Below, piece after piece: positions 38,261 through 47,613 of a DNA stretch of 64,000 nt (position 1 is its first letter; each line of letters opens with the position of its first letter). The notes under the pieces are model-generated. The model worked only from the letters and a program-made list of their open reading frames with translations. It did no database searches and was not told where the DNA came from. The position numbers and the translations under genes were made by a program. The DNA is from Shewanella mesophila. Its GTDB lineage: Bacteria; Pseudomonadota; Gammaproteobacteria; Enterobacterales; Shewanellaceae. Where the stretch lies: NCBI RefSeq assembly GCF_019457515.1, contig NZ_CP080421.1, positions 2,294,001 to 2,358,000 of the forward strand. Reading direction: 5' to 3'.

Positions 38261-40194
38261 TCGAGCTTCACAAGCCATTAGGCGACCTATTAAAAGAGTG
38301 GCAAGCACTGCGTATATTAACACCGCTTGATCGCCATTTTGCACTGCAGATGACCAGCCTACATCCGCAGAGTACGCCGCTGTTTACGCTTATCTGCGCC
38401 CTACTGAGTCGCCAGTTGTCTTTGCAACACACCTGTTTGCCCCTAGAGCAGATTAATTTAGCCAACCCGCTGAGTGAGCAGCACCCACAATGCAGCATCA
38501 CGGCTCCGCTGCAGGCGATTATTGACACCTTAACCGCATCAGATGCGGTCGGTTTAGCACCAACACAGCTGGATAAACCCTTAATCCTCGATGGTTCATT
38601 GCTCTATTTACAGCGTTATTATCAATTTGAATCTAAGGTGGGAGAAAAGCTTAACACACTGTCACAAGTCATTGAATTAAATGATATTGAGTCATCGACT
38701 CACATGCTAAGCAGTCTCTTTCCTGACAACGATATGCAATATGATTGGCAGAAGATCGCCACCGCAACGGCACTGACGCAAAAACTGGCGGTGATCACAG
38801 GTGGTCCTGGCACAGGTAAAACGACAACCGTCACCAAACTCTTGTTGCTTTTGTGTCAGCAAAGCCCAATGACGATCCGCTTAGTCGCGCCAACGGGCAA
38901 GGCCGCAGCCAGATTAAGTGAATCGATCAAAGCCTCGAAGGCGCGACTGGTTAATGAATTAGCGCCATATGCAGATATCGTGGATCTCGATAAACTCGCC
39001 CTTGTCCCGGAAGAAGCATCGACACTTCACCGATTACTGGGAGTGATCCCCAACTCTCATCGTTTCAGGCACCATAGCGACAATCCTTTAAGGCTAGATT
39101 TGTTGGTGGTGGATGAAGCCTCTATGGTCGATCTGCCTATGATGTACAAGTTACTCGACGCCCTGCCCGCCCACGCACGACTGATATTGCTAGGCGATCA
39201 GGATCAGCTTGCCTCGGTAGAAGCGGGCGCGGTATTGGCCGATATCTGTGCAGGCTTAAAAGTTGAGGCTGAGCAGCCAGCCAATAATGCCAAATGGACC
39301 ATGCGTTACTCTAGCGATAAGGCCATGCAGCTGAGTAAGCTGACCACGACCGATTTAAGCCCGTTCATCTCATCACAGCCCAAACTTGGCGATAGCTTAG
39401 CCATGCTGATGCACAGTCATAGATTTAAGGGCGATGCGGGTATTGGATTGCTTGCCGCGGCGGTCAATGGCAGTGATCTCGGCCAAATAAAACAGGTTTG
39501 GCAACGCGGTTATCAAGAGCTGTTATGGATTGAACATCAACCAACGACGCAAACTAATCTTGGCCTGAATGAGCTACTAACTCTCACTGTTGAGCAATAT
39601 CGACATTATCTGAGTGCAATCATCGACAGCCAGCATTCACCAGTTGAGATCATTGAACGCTTTAACCAATACCGAATTTTATGCGCTATGCGTGCAGGTG
39701 AATATGGCGTAGATGGCATAAATGCCTCGGTAACTCAGGCATTGTCTGATGCCAAACTCATCACGCCACACGGTGAGTTTTATGCTGGACGTCCCATTAT
39801 CATACAAAGCAACGATTACAATCTCGGGCTATTTAATGGCGATATTGGCGTCATTTTACCTGATAGCGAACATCATCAGCGATTAATGGCGCATTTTGTT
39901 CAAGCCGATGGCTGCCTACTCAAAGTGCTACCAGCAAGACTCCCCACTCACGATACCTGCTTTGCTATGACAGTTCACAAAAGCCAAGGCAGTGAATTTA
40001 ACCAAGTCGCCTTGGTCATGCCACTCAAGCCGAGCGTCGCCCAACGGCAATTGTTAACAAAAGAGCTGGTCTACACCGCGATCACTCGGGCGAAGGAACA
40101 TTTTACCTGTTTAGGCAGTCAACGTGTATTCGAGCAAGCGTGTAAGCAAGCCACACAACGCGCATCTGGCCTCGCCAAACGTTTATGGCAATAG
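38257..40194 (+). CDS. recD: exodeoxyribonuclease V alpha subunit RecD
   Basis: RecD is the 5'-3' SF1B helicase of RecBCD. Walker A is VITGGPGTGKTTTVTKLL, motif II is VVDEASMVDLPMM, and motif VI-like FAMTVHKSQGSEFNQV and VYTAITRAKEHFTCLG follow. Length 645 compares with 608 in E. coli. The ATGA overlap (38257-38260) couples it to recB, which helps keep subunit stoichiometry. Confidence 0.95.
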   Translation: MIELHKPLGDLLKEWQALRILTPLDRHFALQMTSLHPQSTPLFTLICALLSRQLSLQHTCLPLEQINLANPLSEQHPQCSITAPLQAIIDTLTASDAVGLAPTQLDKPLILDGSLLYLQRYYQFESKVGEKLNTLSQVIELNDIESSTHMLSSLFPDNDMQYDWQKIATATALTQKLAVITGGPGTGKTTTVTKLLLLLCQQSPMTIRLVAPTGKAAARLSESIKASKARLVNELAPYADIVDLDKLALVPEEASTLHRLLGVIPNSHRFRHHSDNPLRLDLLVVDEASMVDLPMMYKLLDALPAHARLILLGDQDQLASVEAGAVLADICAGLKVEAEQPANNAKWTMRYSSDKAMQLSKLTTTDLSPFISSQPKLGDSLAMLMHSHRFKGDAGIGLLAAAVNGSDLGQIKQVWQRGYQELLWIEHQPTTQTNLGLNELLTLTVEQYRHYLSAIIDSQHSPVEIIERFNQYRILCAMRAGEYGVDGINASVTQALSDAKLITPHGEFYAGRPIIIQSNDYNLGLFNGDIGVILPDSEHHQRLMAHFVQADGCLLKVLPARLPTHDTCFAMTVHKSQGSEFNQVALVMPLKPSVAQRQLLTKELVYTAITRAKEHFTCLGSQRVFEQACKQATQRASGLAKRLWQ

Positions 40195-40337
40195 GCGAAC
40201 GAATACCAACAAATATAAGTGATACGCGAATATAAAAACAGCAATCGATCGATGACGATGGCGGCAATACTTGCATAAAACTATCAGCACGGCATAGTGA
40301 GCATGCGATTCGACATTAAGTAGCAAACGGAGACCCG

Positions 40338-41363
40338 ATGAGTCCGATAAATCTTTTACTTTTGTGTGGCGGTGGTGGTGATGAACACGCCATTTCACTC
40401 TTATCAGCCAACTATTTTGAAACCTCATTGGCTAAACTCGACCACATCAATGTGTTACGTGTCGAACTGGATGCAAAAGGTCAATACATCACAAAATCCG
40501 GTGAGCCCTGTGAGCTGAACAACCGTAAAGAGATCCGTTTTGAAGACAATACCATCTCACCTTGGCCTGTGGATTATGTCATTCCCTGTATTCATGGTTA
40601 TCCGGGCGAAACGGGCGATATTCAATCCTATTTTGAATTAATTAATTTGCCCTACTTTGGATGCGACTCTGAAGGTTCAAGCAACTGCTTCAACAAGATC
40701 ACCGCGAAAATGTGGTTTACGGCTCTAGGGATCCCTAATACGCCCTATATTTTCCTCAACCAACTCGATGATAATGCAATCGCGCAGACTCACAGTGCAC
40801 TTAAGCAGTGGGACTCTGTTTTCATCAAGGCGGCATCACAAGGCTCTTCAGTTGGCTGTTATCGTGTGGATGATGTTAGTCAAATTGAAAGCACTTTAAC
40901 CGATGCATTTCGTTACGCGCCTTACGTTGTGGTAGAGAAAACCATCAAGGCGAGAGAGCTTGAAGTTGCTGTGTATCAATACCAAGGAAAGACAGTCGCG
41001 ACATTGCCGGGCGAAGTGATCTGCGCCAATGATACTTTCTATACCTTCGATGAAAAATATGCCGCCGATAGCAAGGCGACCACTAAGGTGGTTGCAGAGG
41101 TTTCAGAGACCATCGCCTCACAAATTCAGCACTATGCCATCAAGGTTTTTGACGGCATGAAGTTACGTCATCTGTCACGCATCGATTTTTTCTTAACTGA
41201 AGAGGGTGAAATATTACTAAACGAGATCAATACCTTTCCAGGACTGACCCCGATCTCTATGTTTCCAAAGATGCTCGCTAATCATGGGGATGATTTTAGC
41301 CAGTATTTGAACGAAGCCATCAATGATGGCGTCGCGGCCAATCGTACTAAATCGTTAACCTGA
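40338..41363 (+). CDS. ddl: D-alanine--D-alanine ligase
   Basis: Ddl joins two D-Ala residues for the peptidoglycan stem peptide. The 341-residue ATP-grasp protein has [20 protein letters not shown] at the start, [28 protein letters not shown], the ATP-binding [16 protein letters not shown], and the metal-binding [37 protein letters not shown] replaces the usual GGxSxEHxVS, a variant seen in one Ddl subgroup. The start has GGAG upstream. It stands alone, outside any mur cluster, and is followed by a terminator. Confidence 0.92.
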   Translation: MSPINLLLLCGGGGDEHAISLLSANYFETSLAKLDHINVLRVELDAKGQYITKSGEPCELNNRKEIRFEDNTISPWPVDYVIPCIHGYPGETGDIQSYFELINLPYFGCDSEGSSNCFNKITAKMWFTALGIPNTPYIFLNQLDDNAIAQTHSALKQWDSVFIKAASQGSSVGCYRVDDVSQIESTLTDAFRYAPYVVVEKTIKARELEVAVYQYQGKTVATLPGEVICANDTFYTFDEKYAADSKATTKVVAEVSETIASQIQHYAIKVFDGMKLRHLSRIDFFLTEEGEILLNEINTFPGLTPISMFPKMLANHGDDFSQYLNEAINDGVAANRTKSLT

Positions 41364-41400
41364 ACAGCTGTGCTAATAGATAGTGCTATATATTAGTGCT

Positions 41401-41429
41401 AAAAAGAGAGCCCAATTGGCTCCCTTTTT
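41401..41429. terminator. terminator between ddl and the hsp20 gene
   Basis: AAAAAG-A-GAGCC pairs with GGCTC-C-CTTTTT around CAATT, with one internal mismatch and a T run. It lies between convergent genes and probably works in both directions. Confidence 0.75.
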
Positions 41430-41457
41430 ATATCCAGCTCAGTGATTAAAAGCCAGA

Positions 41458-41898
41458 TTATTCGGCGTCGAGTAGCCTTGAACGACCAATCTCAATCTTC
41501 CGAGGCTTTAACGCTTCGGGGATCTCACGTTTCAAGTCAATATTGAGTAAGCCGTTTTCTAAATCTGCACCAATCACAGTCACATAATCGGCGAGCTGGA
41601 AAGTACGTTCAAATCCGCGCTCTGCAATGCCTTGATAGAGGTATTTACGCTCGCTTTCTTGCTCAGCCTTGATGCCTTTAACAACCAGCTTATCGCCTTC
41701 GCTGGTGATATCTAATTCTTGCATCGAAAAACCTGCAACCGCCATGGTAATACGGTATCTATGTTCATCTAGTAGCTCGATGTTATAAGGGGGATAACCT
41801 GAATTACCTTTATTGGACGCCGCATGCTCGGCCAGTTGTGCTAAACGATCGAAACCAATGGCACTTCGGTATAGAGGAGTTAAATCATAATTACGCAT
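41458..41898 (-). CDS. small heat shock protein, IbpA-like (Hsp20)
   Basis: This 146-residue holdase binds unfolding proteins in heat stress and hands them to DnaK/ClpB. The N-terminus [22 protein letters not shown] is that of the IbpA/IbpB group. An alpha-crystallin domain follows ([29 protein letters not shown] to [15 protein letters not shown]), and the tail has an IxI motif (KIEIG) that drives oligomerisation. Regulation is readable: a sigma-32-type promoter at 42059-42087 and a ROSE-like hairpin over the ribosome site. Terminator downstream; single gene. Confidence 0.93.
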   Translation of the reverse strand: MRNYDLTPLYRSAIGFDRLAQLAEHAASNKGNSGYPPYNIELLDEHRYRITMAVAGFSMQELDITSEGDKLVVKGIKAEQESERKYLYQGIAERGFERTFQLADYVTVIGADLENGLLNIDLKREIPEALKPRKIEIGRSRLLDAE

Positions 41899-41904
41899 CT
41901 GTAT

Positions 41905-41922
41905 ATCCTTAAATTAAGCAAT
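41905..41922 (-). promoter_or_regulatory. ROSE-like RNA thermometer hairpin over the hsp20 ribosome site
   Basis: The RNA AUUGCUUAAUUUAAGGAU can fold so that UUGCUU pairs with the ribosome site AAGGA, with G left unpaired opposite the SD. This U-U-G-C-U against AGGA pairing with a bulged G is the hallmark of ROSE thermometers in small heat shock gene leaders. A second perfect hairpin (ATGATA/TATCAT, 41948-41963) lies upstream in the roughly 150-nt leader, as multi-hairpin ROSE leaders have. Folding was done by eye. Confidence 0.7.
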
Positions 41923-42058
41923 ATCAATTTTAAATGGCCAGCTCTCAATGATAGATTTATCATCTCGCCGCACCGCTACATAAAACCTTAACCCTACAGC
42001 CCCGCAGGCACTGTCTAGCGGTTAACGTAGGAACCTCATTGAGCGTTCCATACTCACT

Positions 42059-42087
42059 ATATGTGGATAGCATTTTATGATTTCAAG
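42059..42087 (-). promoter_or_regulatory. sigma-32 (RpoH) promoter of the hsp20 gene
   Basis: On the reverse strand CTTGAAA (42087-42081) and CCACATAT (42066-42059) are 14 nt apart. The RpoH consensus is CTTGAAA, 11-16 nt, CCCCATNT, so only one base of the -10 differs. It implies a leader of about 150 nt. The rest of the gap 42088-42320 shows no gene or motif I can support. Confidence 0.75.
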
Positions 42088-42320
42088 AGACTGTATCTAA
42101 ATATTTTATTATTTTCATTTTTGATATCTGGATGCGATTAGGTGATTCTGTAGATATTGAATAAAAATAATCCCATCTCTTAGAACCTCTTGCAGATAAA
42201 CTTGGAGTCAGTCTCAGCCATCAATTTCGATTGCCTTATAACCTCTGTATAGAGCAAAGATCATTGTTGAAATAGATAATAACTGGCAAGCAACGTAAAT
42301 TATTTCGGCTTAAAAATAAA

Positions 42321-42347
42321 AAAAGCAGCCTTTAGGCTGCTCTTTTC
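42321..42347 (-). terminator. terminator of the 5'-nucleotidase gene
   Basis: On the reverse strand AGCAGCC pairs with GGCTGCT across TAAA and is followed by a T run (TTTTTTTATTTT). It lies 13 bp past the stop codon. Confidence 0.85.
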
Positions 42348-42359
42348 TGCAAGGTCTAA

Positions 42360-44066
42360 TTAACGCTTACAAGCTAATGGACTATTACTATTCAAGAACT
42401 GAATGTCACCCGCAACAGGGGCATAATCCGCAGCCTTGATATCGACTTTATCTTTAAAGTAAGTATAAAGCACTTCGGCATCAACATAACCAGTTTGAAC
42501 TGGGTTTAGCTTAGGATAGCCATCACCACCAGCTGCGTTGTAGCTTGGAACTGTGAAGGTGTATGTCGCATCATCGGCATAGCCCTTTCCATTGATATCG
42601 TTGATAGAAACGGTTTTAGCTTCACAATCAACATCCATTTTAATACCCGCCAGCTGCGGATAAGCACCAGAACCAGACTCTCCCACATCAAATGTAGCGA
42701 CAACATTTAAGTATTCAGTCAATTCGGCACCCGTCATAGTGCTTAAGGTGATCATGTTACCAAATGGCTGTACAGTCAGTACATCGCGGTAAGAGATATC
42801 ACCTGCTTCAATTGATGCTCGCACCCCACCAGAGTTCATCACACCGACATCAGCATTCACTTTTGAACGCTGCGCTTCAGCAAGTAAGCGGCCAAGGTTA
42901 GTCTGCATGTTACGAACATTAGCACGCTCACCATCGAGTAAACCATCGGTGTTTGCAATGACTTCACCAAGTTGGCCTTGACCACGCTCTTGATAGTAAG
43001 AAAGTAGCTCTTTAAGCGCAGCATCAGGTTCAATAGCCTCGCCCGCTAGTACTTTAGTTTCTTCACCGTTTGCATCGGTCACTTTCTTAAGTAAGTTAAC
43101 GGGTACTAGTTTGTAACTTGCTAAATGAAGTTCACCATTGAAATATTCAAAATCAGCACGGCCAACATACTTACCCCATTCGTGAGCTTGCATAATGTAG
43201 GTGCCATTTTGCTGATCTGGAGCACATTCATCACCAGGTGTGAAGTCAACGTATTCGCCACCTTCCATACACACAGGGTTTTGAGAGTGACCACCAATAA
43301 CTGCTTGTAATTCACCTTTTGCCAATGCGTTAGCTAAAGCGACATCACCAGGAGCGTTGCTACCATTCTCTCCATTAGCGTAATGCCCCATATGAGTAGT
43401 CGCAAAGATAAGGTCTGCCGCTTTAGCATCCTTAATCTCTTTAATTACTTTTGCCGCTTCTTCTTTTGGATCGGTAAATGTAAGATCTGAGATAAATTCT
43501 GGATTGCCAATCTTAGCAGTATCTTCAGTGGTTAAACCGATAACCGCAATTTTCACACCGTTAACGTCAAATACTTTGTAAGCATCAAAATAGCGTGTAC
43601 CGTCGGCTCTGTAGATGTTAGCCGCCAACATTGGGAAATTAGCAATTGAACGCTGTGAATCTAATACAGCCAATGGATTATCGAACTCATGGTTGCCAAC
43701 GGCCATTGCATCGTAACCTATATCATTCATTCCGATAAAATCAGGGACAGCATCTTGTAGATCAGACTCTGGAACACCTGTATTAATATCGCCACCAGAT
43801 AACAATAGCGTTTCACCACCGTTAGCGGCTACTTCTGCGCGGATCTGTTCGATCAACGTCTTACGAGCCGCCATACCATATTCGCCATCTTTGTTTTCCC
43901 AGAAACGACCATGGTTATCGTTAGTGTGTAATACCGTAAAAGTAGTACAAGCATCGCCAGCTTCTGCACATGTTGTCGGTACTTTATCATCATCGCTGCT
44001 ATTACAACCTGCAAGAGCTGCAAGTACTGCAGTCGCAACTAATCCTTTAATAAGCTTATTTGTCAT
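42360..44066 (-). CDS. 5'-nucleotidase / UDP-sugar hydrolase-like lipoprotein (UshA family)
   Basis: The 568-residue protein belongs to the two-domain metallophosphatase/5'-nucleotidase family, which strips phosphate from nucleotides outside the cytoplasm. A lipobox LAGC puts the modified Cys at 21; Asn at +2 favours the outer membrane. The metallophosphatase domain has FTVLHTNDNHGRF, LLLSGGDINTG, DAMAVGNHEFDNPL and ATTHMGHYANGENG. The C-terminal substrate domain has GVMNSGGVRASIEAGDISYRDVLTVQPFGN. A role in using extracellular nucleotides is inferred. Both the lipoprotein signal and the terminator mark it as a single gene. Confidence 0.9.
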   Translation of the reverse strand: MTNKLIKGLVATAVLAALAGCNSSDDDKVPTTCAEAGDACTTFTVLHTNDNHGRFWENKDGEYGMAARKTLIEQIRAEVAANGGETLLLSGGDINTGVPESDLQDAVPDFIGMNDIGYDAMAVGNHEFDNPLAVLDSQRSIANFPMLAANIYRADGTRYFDAYKVFDVNGVKIAVIGLTTEDTAKIGNPEFISDLTFTDPKEEAAKVIKEIKDAKAADLIFATTHMGHYANGENGSNAPGDVALANALAKGELQAVIGGHSQNPVCMEGGEYVDFTPGDECAPDQQNGTYIMQAHEWGKYVGRADFEYFNGELHLASYKLVPVNLLKKVTDANGEETKVLAGEAIEPDAALKELLSYYQERGQGQLGEVIANTDGLLDGERANVRNMQTNLGRLLAEAQRSKVNADVGVMNSGGVRASIEAGDISYRDVLTVQPFGNMITLSTMTGAELTEYLNVVATFDVGESGSGAYPQLAGIKMDVDCEAKTVSINDINGKGYADDATYTFTVPSYNAAGGDGYPKLNPVQTGYVDAEVLYTYFKDKVDIKAADYAPVAGDIQFLNSNSPLACKR

Positions 44067-44597
44067 TACATCAACCCCTAAATTATCTTTTTTTATTAAC
44101 CATCATAATTTTTCAACCAGCGAACCGCTTAATCTCGCTGCTGAGCGATAATAACAAACAATATCGACCAAATGTGGCATTTTTATGAACAAAGTTGTGG
44201 TAAATGTTTAATTTCAAAGCATTTTACATAGTTAATTGTTCATATTTAAGAACAGGCAGCTGACATGGATGTTAGGATCGAATCAAGTTAAAATTCACCA
44301 ACAGCAACTAAAACTAATTAAATTTAGTAGGTTGAATACCACAACCATAGCCCCGCTATTCTCCCGTTAAAAAAACGACCTCTAGCGTACATAGATCACA
44401 AAATCAGAAAGTTTTCACACTAAATCAACTTTTACTAATCCAGCATTGGATGATGCACACAAGTTCCCCCTCATTTTTTGTCCCTCAGGAGTGGATAAAG
44501 GAACAACACGCCTGAATGAGCACAGGATGTTAATTAAATGTATATCGCGATGATGTGGACGAACTAACAAGAGAGAACGATATGAACTAGATCACAA
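44067..44597. other. long intergenic region upstream of the 5'-nucleotidase gene
   Basis: Together with the stretch to 44817 this is a 751-bp gene-free gap. Its left end must hold the nucleotidase promoter. At 44581-44596 TATGA-ACTAGA-TCACA matches the Crp consensus TGTGA-N6-TCACA except for one base. It lies just before an orphan terminator, too far (over 500 bp) from the nucleotidase start to be an ordinary activator site for it. No reading frame with a ribosome site was found, so a small RNA ending at 44626 is possible but unproved. Confidence 0.4.
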
Positions 44598-44626
44598 AAA
44601 AGGCCTCGCATTAAGTTAGGCCTTTT
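44598..44626 (+). terminator. orphan intrinsic terminator
   Basis: AAAAGGCCT pairs with AGGCCTTTT across an 11-nt loop, with an A run before it and TTTT at its end. No annotated gene ends here in either direction, since the flanking genes at 42360-44066 and 44818-45489 both run leftward. On the reverse strand it lies 192 bp past the esterase stop and could serve that gene. Confidence 0.65.
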
Positions 44627-44817
44627 AGATCAACTATTTATTATTAACAGATGCTATGCATAAACAGGCTTTGTCTAAGCCGTCACATTGAGATATGGAT
44701 TACGATGATAAATTCCTTATCCATTGAACTATCCCATCCTTTACCTAGAGTTTGATTCAGGCTCAATACAGTGAAATGACAACAAAACCTAAGCTCATTT
44801 AGTTTGCTAGCCTATAT

Positions 44818-45489
44818 CTAACGTAGGCGTTGCGTTAACCAGATGCCAATATCTTTCAATTGCTCAGGCAATACGCTGTGACCCATGATATAAGTCTGCC
44901 ATTGAGTTGGGTAACCAGCCTGCTTAACTAACTCATAGGCTGATAACCCCGCCCCCACGGGCACCACTTCATCTTGCTCACCATGCAGCTGCAATAACGG
45001 CGTGTTGCTATTCGCCTCGCTAAGCGAGCTTGGTAACTTATTCCCCGTCGGGAGATAGCAAGAAAGCGCCATGATCCCAGCCAAGGTCTTAGGATATCTA
45101 AGTCCTGTAAAGAGGCTCATTACCCCACCTTGACTAAAACCCGCTAACACGATTTTATCAGCGGGGATCCCTGCAGCTATCTGCTCATCTATCAAGGCTG
45201 CGATCGCACATTCTGAATTAATCACACCAGGCATATCAGCTCGGTTATCAATATCCATACCTTTTATGTCATACCAAGCTGGCGTCGCAAATCCCTGATT
45301 GATAGTGACAGCAATACTCGGTGCGTGAGGAAAGATGAACCTAACCGCCAAAGACTCATCCATGCCGAGTAAAGGCACAACAGGCGCAAACCCCGCTCCA
45401 GAGTCTCCTAATCCATGTAACCAAATGACACAGGCTTTAACAGAATGTTTCGGTTCGATCGTGATCCGCTCCAACGGCAGCTTCGACAT
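44818..45489 (-). CDS. carboxylesterase / phospholipase family alpha/beta hydrolase
   Basis: The 223-residue protein is a small alpha/beta hydrolase of the carboxylesterase II/acyl-protein thioesterase group. The nucleophile lies in LAGFSQGGVMS, the acid in LHGEQDEVVPV, and the His in IMGHSVLPEQ; WLHGLGDSGAGFAPVVPLL forms the oxyanion region. The natural substrate is unknown. AAGGA sits 7 bases before the ATG at 45489; the TTG one codon upstream is less likely. Confidence 0.9.
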   Translation of the reverse strand: MSKLPLERITIEPKHSVKACVIWLHGLGDSGAGFAPVVPLLGMDESLAVRFIFPHAPSIAVTINQGFATPAWYDIKGMDIDNRADMPGVINSECAIAALIDEQIAAGIPADKIVLAGFSQGGVMSLFTGLRYPKTLAGIMALSCYLPTGNKLPSSLSEANSNTPLLQLHGEQDEVVPVGAGLSAYELVKQAGYPTQWQTYIMGHSVLPEQLKDIGIWLTQRLR

Positions 45490-45653
45490 CAAGAGTTCCT
45501 TTTAAATGGGTAAAATATGCCGACGATGATAACAGGAACCATTACTAGCCCCAACTTTTCGATAAAATAGAATAAATAAGCTGTTTTTCTGGACTTTTCT
45601 TTTCATTAGTTCACTTTTACACTGAGCTAAATGGTTAACAGAGAGATCGAGAG

Positions 45654-46679
45654 ATGGGATTATTACAAGGCGGAAAATGGGTTGATCAGTGGTACGATAC
45701 CGATGAAAGCCAAGGCAAATTTATTAGAGAAGATGCCATCTTTCGCAACTGGATATCATGTCCTAGCGAGGTTACGCCCACGCCGCAATTTTCGGCTCAA
45801 TCGGGTCGCTACCATCTCTATGTCTCATTAGCCTGCCCTTGGGCCCACAGAACACTCATCTTCAGAGAGCTAAAATCATTGCAAGCCCACATTGGCGTCA
45901 CGGTAGTAGAACCTCACATGTTAAGCAATGGGTGGGAGTTTAGTGGACCTAAGCAAAGCGATGATGCATTTCATATCAACGGCGCCGAAACCGACAGACT
46001 CAATGGTCACAATTATCTGTACCAACTCTATCAACAAGCGAAAACAGACTATAGTGGCCGCGTCACTGTACCTGTACTTTGGGATAAGCAACTTAATACC
46101 ATCGTCAGCAATGAATCCTCTGAGATTATTCGCATGTTTAATAGTGAATTTAATGAGATCACAGGCAACGTCGCCGACTTCTATCCATTAGCACTACGCA
46201 GCGAGATAGACGAGCTAAATGATTGGATATATGAAAGCATCAACAATGGTGTATATCGCGTTGGCTTTGCAACGACCCAGCAAGCCTATGAAGAAGCCTT
46301 CGAAATGCTCTTTACTGCATTAGATAGACTAGAGCAATTGCTATCGACAAGGCGCTATTTAACCGGGGATCAACTCACCGAAGCGGACTGGCGTCTATTT
46401 ACCACCCTAGTAAGGTTCGATGCCGTCTACGTCGGTCATTTTAAAACTAATCGTAATAGAATTGCCGATATGCCAGCGATTTACGGCTATATGAAAGAGC
46501 TATATCAATATCCCGATATCGCCGCAACCGTCAATTTTGAACATATAAAACAGCACTACTATTTTAGCCACAGCCAGATCAATCCAACTCGAGTGGTCCC
46601 ACTTGGCCCCACTTTAGATCTATTAGCCCCACATAGACGAGATAGAGTGAAAAGCGAAACACCTTGGAGTAGCGACTAA
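45654..46679 (+). CDS. glutathionyl-hydroquinone reductase, YqjG-like (Xi-class GST)
   Basis: These cytosolic enzymes reduce glutathionyl-hydroquinones to free hydroquinones. The 341-residue protein has the class signature SLACPWAHRTLIFRELK with catalytic Cys61, FIREDAIFRNWI near the start, PVLWDKQLNTIVSNESSEIIRMFN for glutathione binding, and the helical C-terminal domain LTEADWRLFTTLVRFDAVYVGHFKTN. Length is normal for YqjG (328 in E. coli). It is a single gene. Confidence 0.92.
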   Translation: MGLLQGGKWVDQWYDTDESQGKFIREDAIFRNWISCPSEVTPTPQFSAQSGRYHLYVSLACPWAHRTLIFRELKSLQAHIGVTVVEPHMLSNGWEFSGPKQSDDAFHINGAETDRLNGHNYLYQLYQQAKTDYSGRVTVPVLWDKQLNTIVSNESSEIIRMFNSEFNEITGNVADFYPLALRSEIDELNDWIYESINNGVYRVGFATTQQAYEEAFEMLFTALDRLEQLLSTRRYLTGDQLTEADWRLFTTLVRFDAVYVGHFKTNRNRIADMPAIYGYMKELYQYPDIAATVNFEHIKQHYYFSHSQINPTRVVPLGPTLDLLAPHRRDRVKSETPWSSD

Positions 46680-46739
46680 AAAGTTAGCTAAGAAAGCGCA
46701 AGAATGAGTTGATAATTACCGCTAATGCGGTGGCTGAAA

Positions 46740-46964
46740 TTAGCTATCAATACCTAGCTCGGCGACGACTTCGTCAATCTGCTCGACGGAGTCTAACTTT
46801 AATGACCAACGCACAGCACCAGCGTCGGCGACTAACATTAATGCATCTCGCAGGACTTTTATATCTTCTGCCAAAGCATAAAGAGATAGACCTCGGTCGT
46901 TAAATTTAACTTGTATCTCATGCATCGAGATGATGATTTTGCCTTGGGAAAATGTAATAACCAT
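46740..46964 (-). CDS. small conserved protein, possibly DUF3389
   Basis: The 74-residue protein MVITFSQGKIIISMHEIQVKFN has mixed alpha/beta character and an acidic C-terminus (EQIDEVVAELGIDS). It resembles small Vibrio/Shewanella proteins classed as DUF3389; that identification is from memory and tentative. AAGGCG precedes the ATG. It lies downstream of slyD on the same strand but is separated from it by a terminator. No function is known. Confidence 0.6.
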   Translation of the reverse strand: MVITFSQGKIIISMHEIQVKFNDRGLSLYALAEDIKVLRDALMLVADAGAVRWSLKLDSVEQIDEVVAELGIDS

Positions 46965-46997
46965 AGCACGCCTTACATGTGACTGAAGACTTAAAAT

Positions 46998-47030
46998 AGA
47001 AAACCCAAACTAATGCCTGGGTTTTCTTTG
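46998..47030 (-). terminator. terminator of slyD
   Basis: AGAAAACCCA (46998-47007) pairs perfectly over 10 bp with TGGGTTTTCT (47018-47027), loop 10 nt; T residues follow on the reverse strand. It lies 27 bp after the slyD stop. Confidence 0.75.
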
Positions 47031-47056
47031 AAGGGCTAATGTCGAGACCGCATCAA

Positions 47057-47539
47057 TTAGTGATGATGACCGCCAACGCCATGGGCATGACCGTGAGCAA
47101 TCTCTTCATCGGTTGCATCACGAGCATCAACAATAGTGAGATCAAAGGTTAATTCTCGACCAGCCAACGGGTGATTAATATCCACGGTAGCCATAAACTT
47201 ACCGACTTTAATCACAGTCACTTGACGCTGACCTTGATCGGTACTAATTATCGCACGCATGCCCGCTTTCCACACTTTAGCACCTTGAAGATGTTTAACC
47301 GATACACGCTGCTCGGCATTTTCATTGCGAACGCCATAGGTTTCTTCTGGCGGTAGGGTAACCGAAAAGCTTTCACCCACTTCGTGGCCTTCAAGTGCCT
47401 TTTCTACACCTGGCATCATATTGTCATGACCATGAAGGTATGCAATAGGATCGAGTCCTTCATTGGTTTCGAGCACTTCGCCAGTTTCGTCACGTAAAGT
47501 GTAGTTAAACTGTACGACCATATCGTCTTTAATACTCAT
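47057..47539 (-). CDS. slyD: FKBP-type peptidyl-prolyl isomerase SlyD
   Basis: SlyD isomerises prolyl bonds, acts as a chaperone, and delivers nickel. The 160-residue protein has the FKBP halves VVQFNYTLRDETGEVLETNEGLDPIAYLHGHDNMMPGVEKALEGHEVGE and LTFDLTIVDARDAT, with the insert-in-flap chaperone domain between them (RVSVKHLQGAKVWKAG). The tail is short, with only a few His (AHGHAHGVGGHHH), unlike the long Cys/His tail of E. coli, so nickel binding is likely weaker. The ATG at 47539 has AAGGA 6 bases before it. Confidence 0.92.
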   Translation of the reverse strand: MSIKDDMVVQFNYTLRDETGEVLETNEGLDPIAYLHGHDNMMPGVEKALEGHEVGESFSVTLPPEETYGVRNENAEQRVSVKHLQGAKVWKAGMRAIISTDQGQRQVTVIKVGKFMATVDINHPLAGRELTFDLTIVDARDATDEEIAHGHAHGVGGHHH

Positions 47540-47613
47540 CAAGTATCCTTTATCTTTCATCAAAATTTAAATTCGCCAGAGCTTAACAAATGTCACAAGA
47601 TTGCTCTAGCGCT

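Noticed and set aside
30910..40194. recC-recB-recD as a possible phage-defence island
   Set aside because: These are ordinary RecBCD genes in the usual Shewanella order with no added defence genes.
44386..44402. Half-site TCACA preceded by CATAGA in the same gap
   Set aside because: The left half-site GCGTA does not match Crp; only the right half does.
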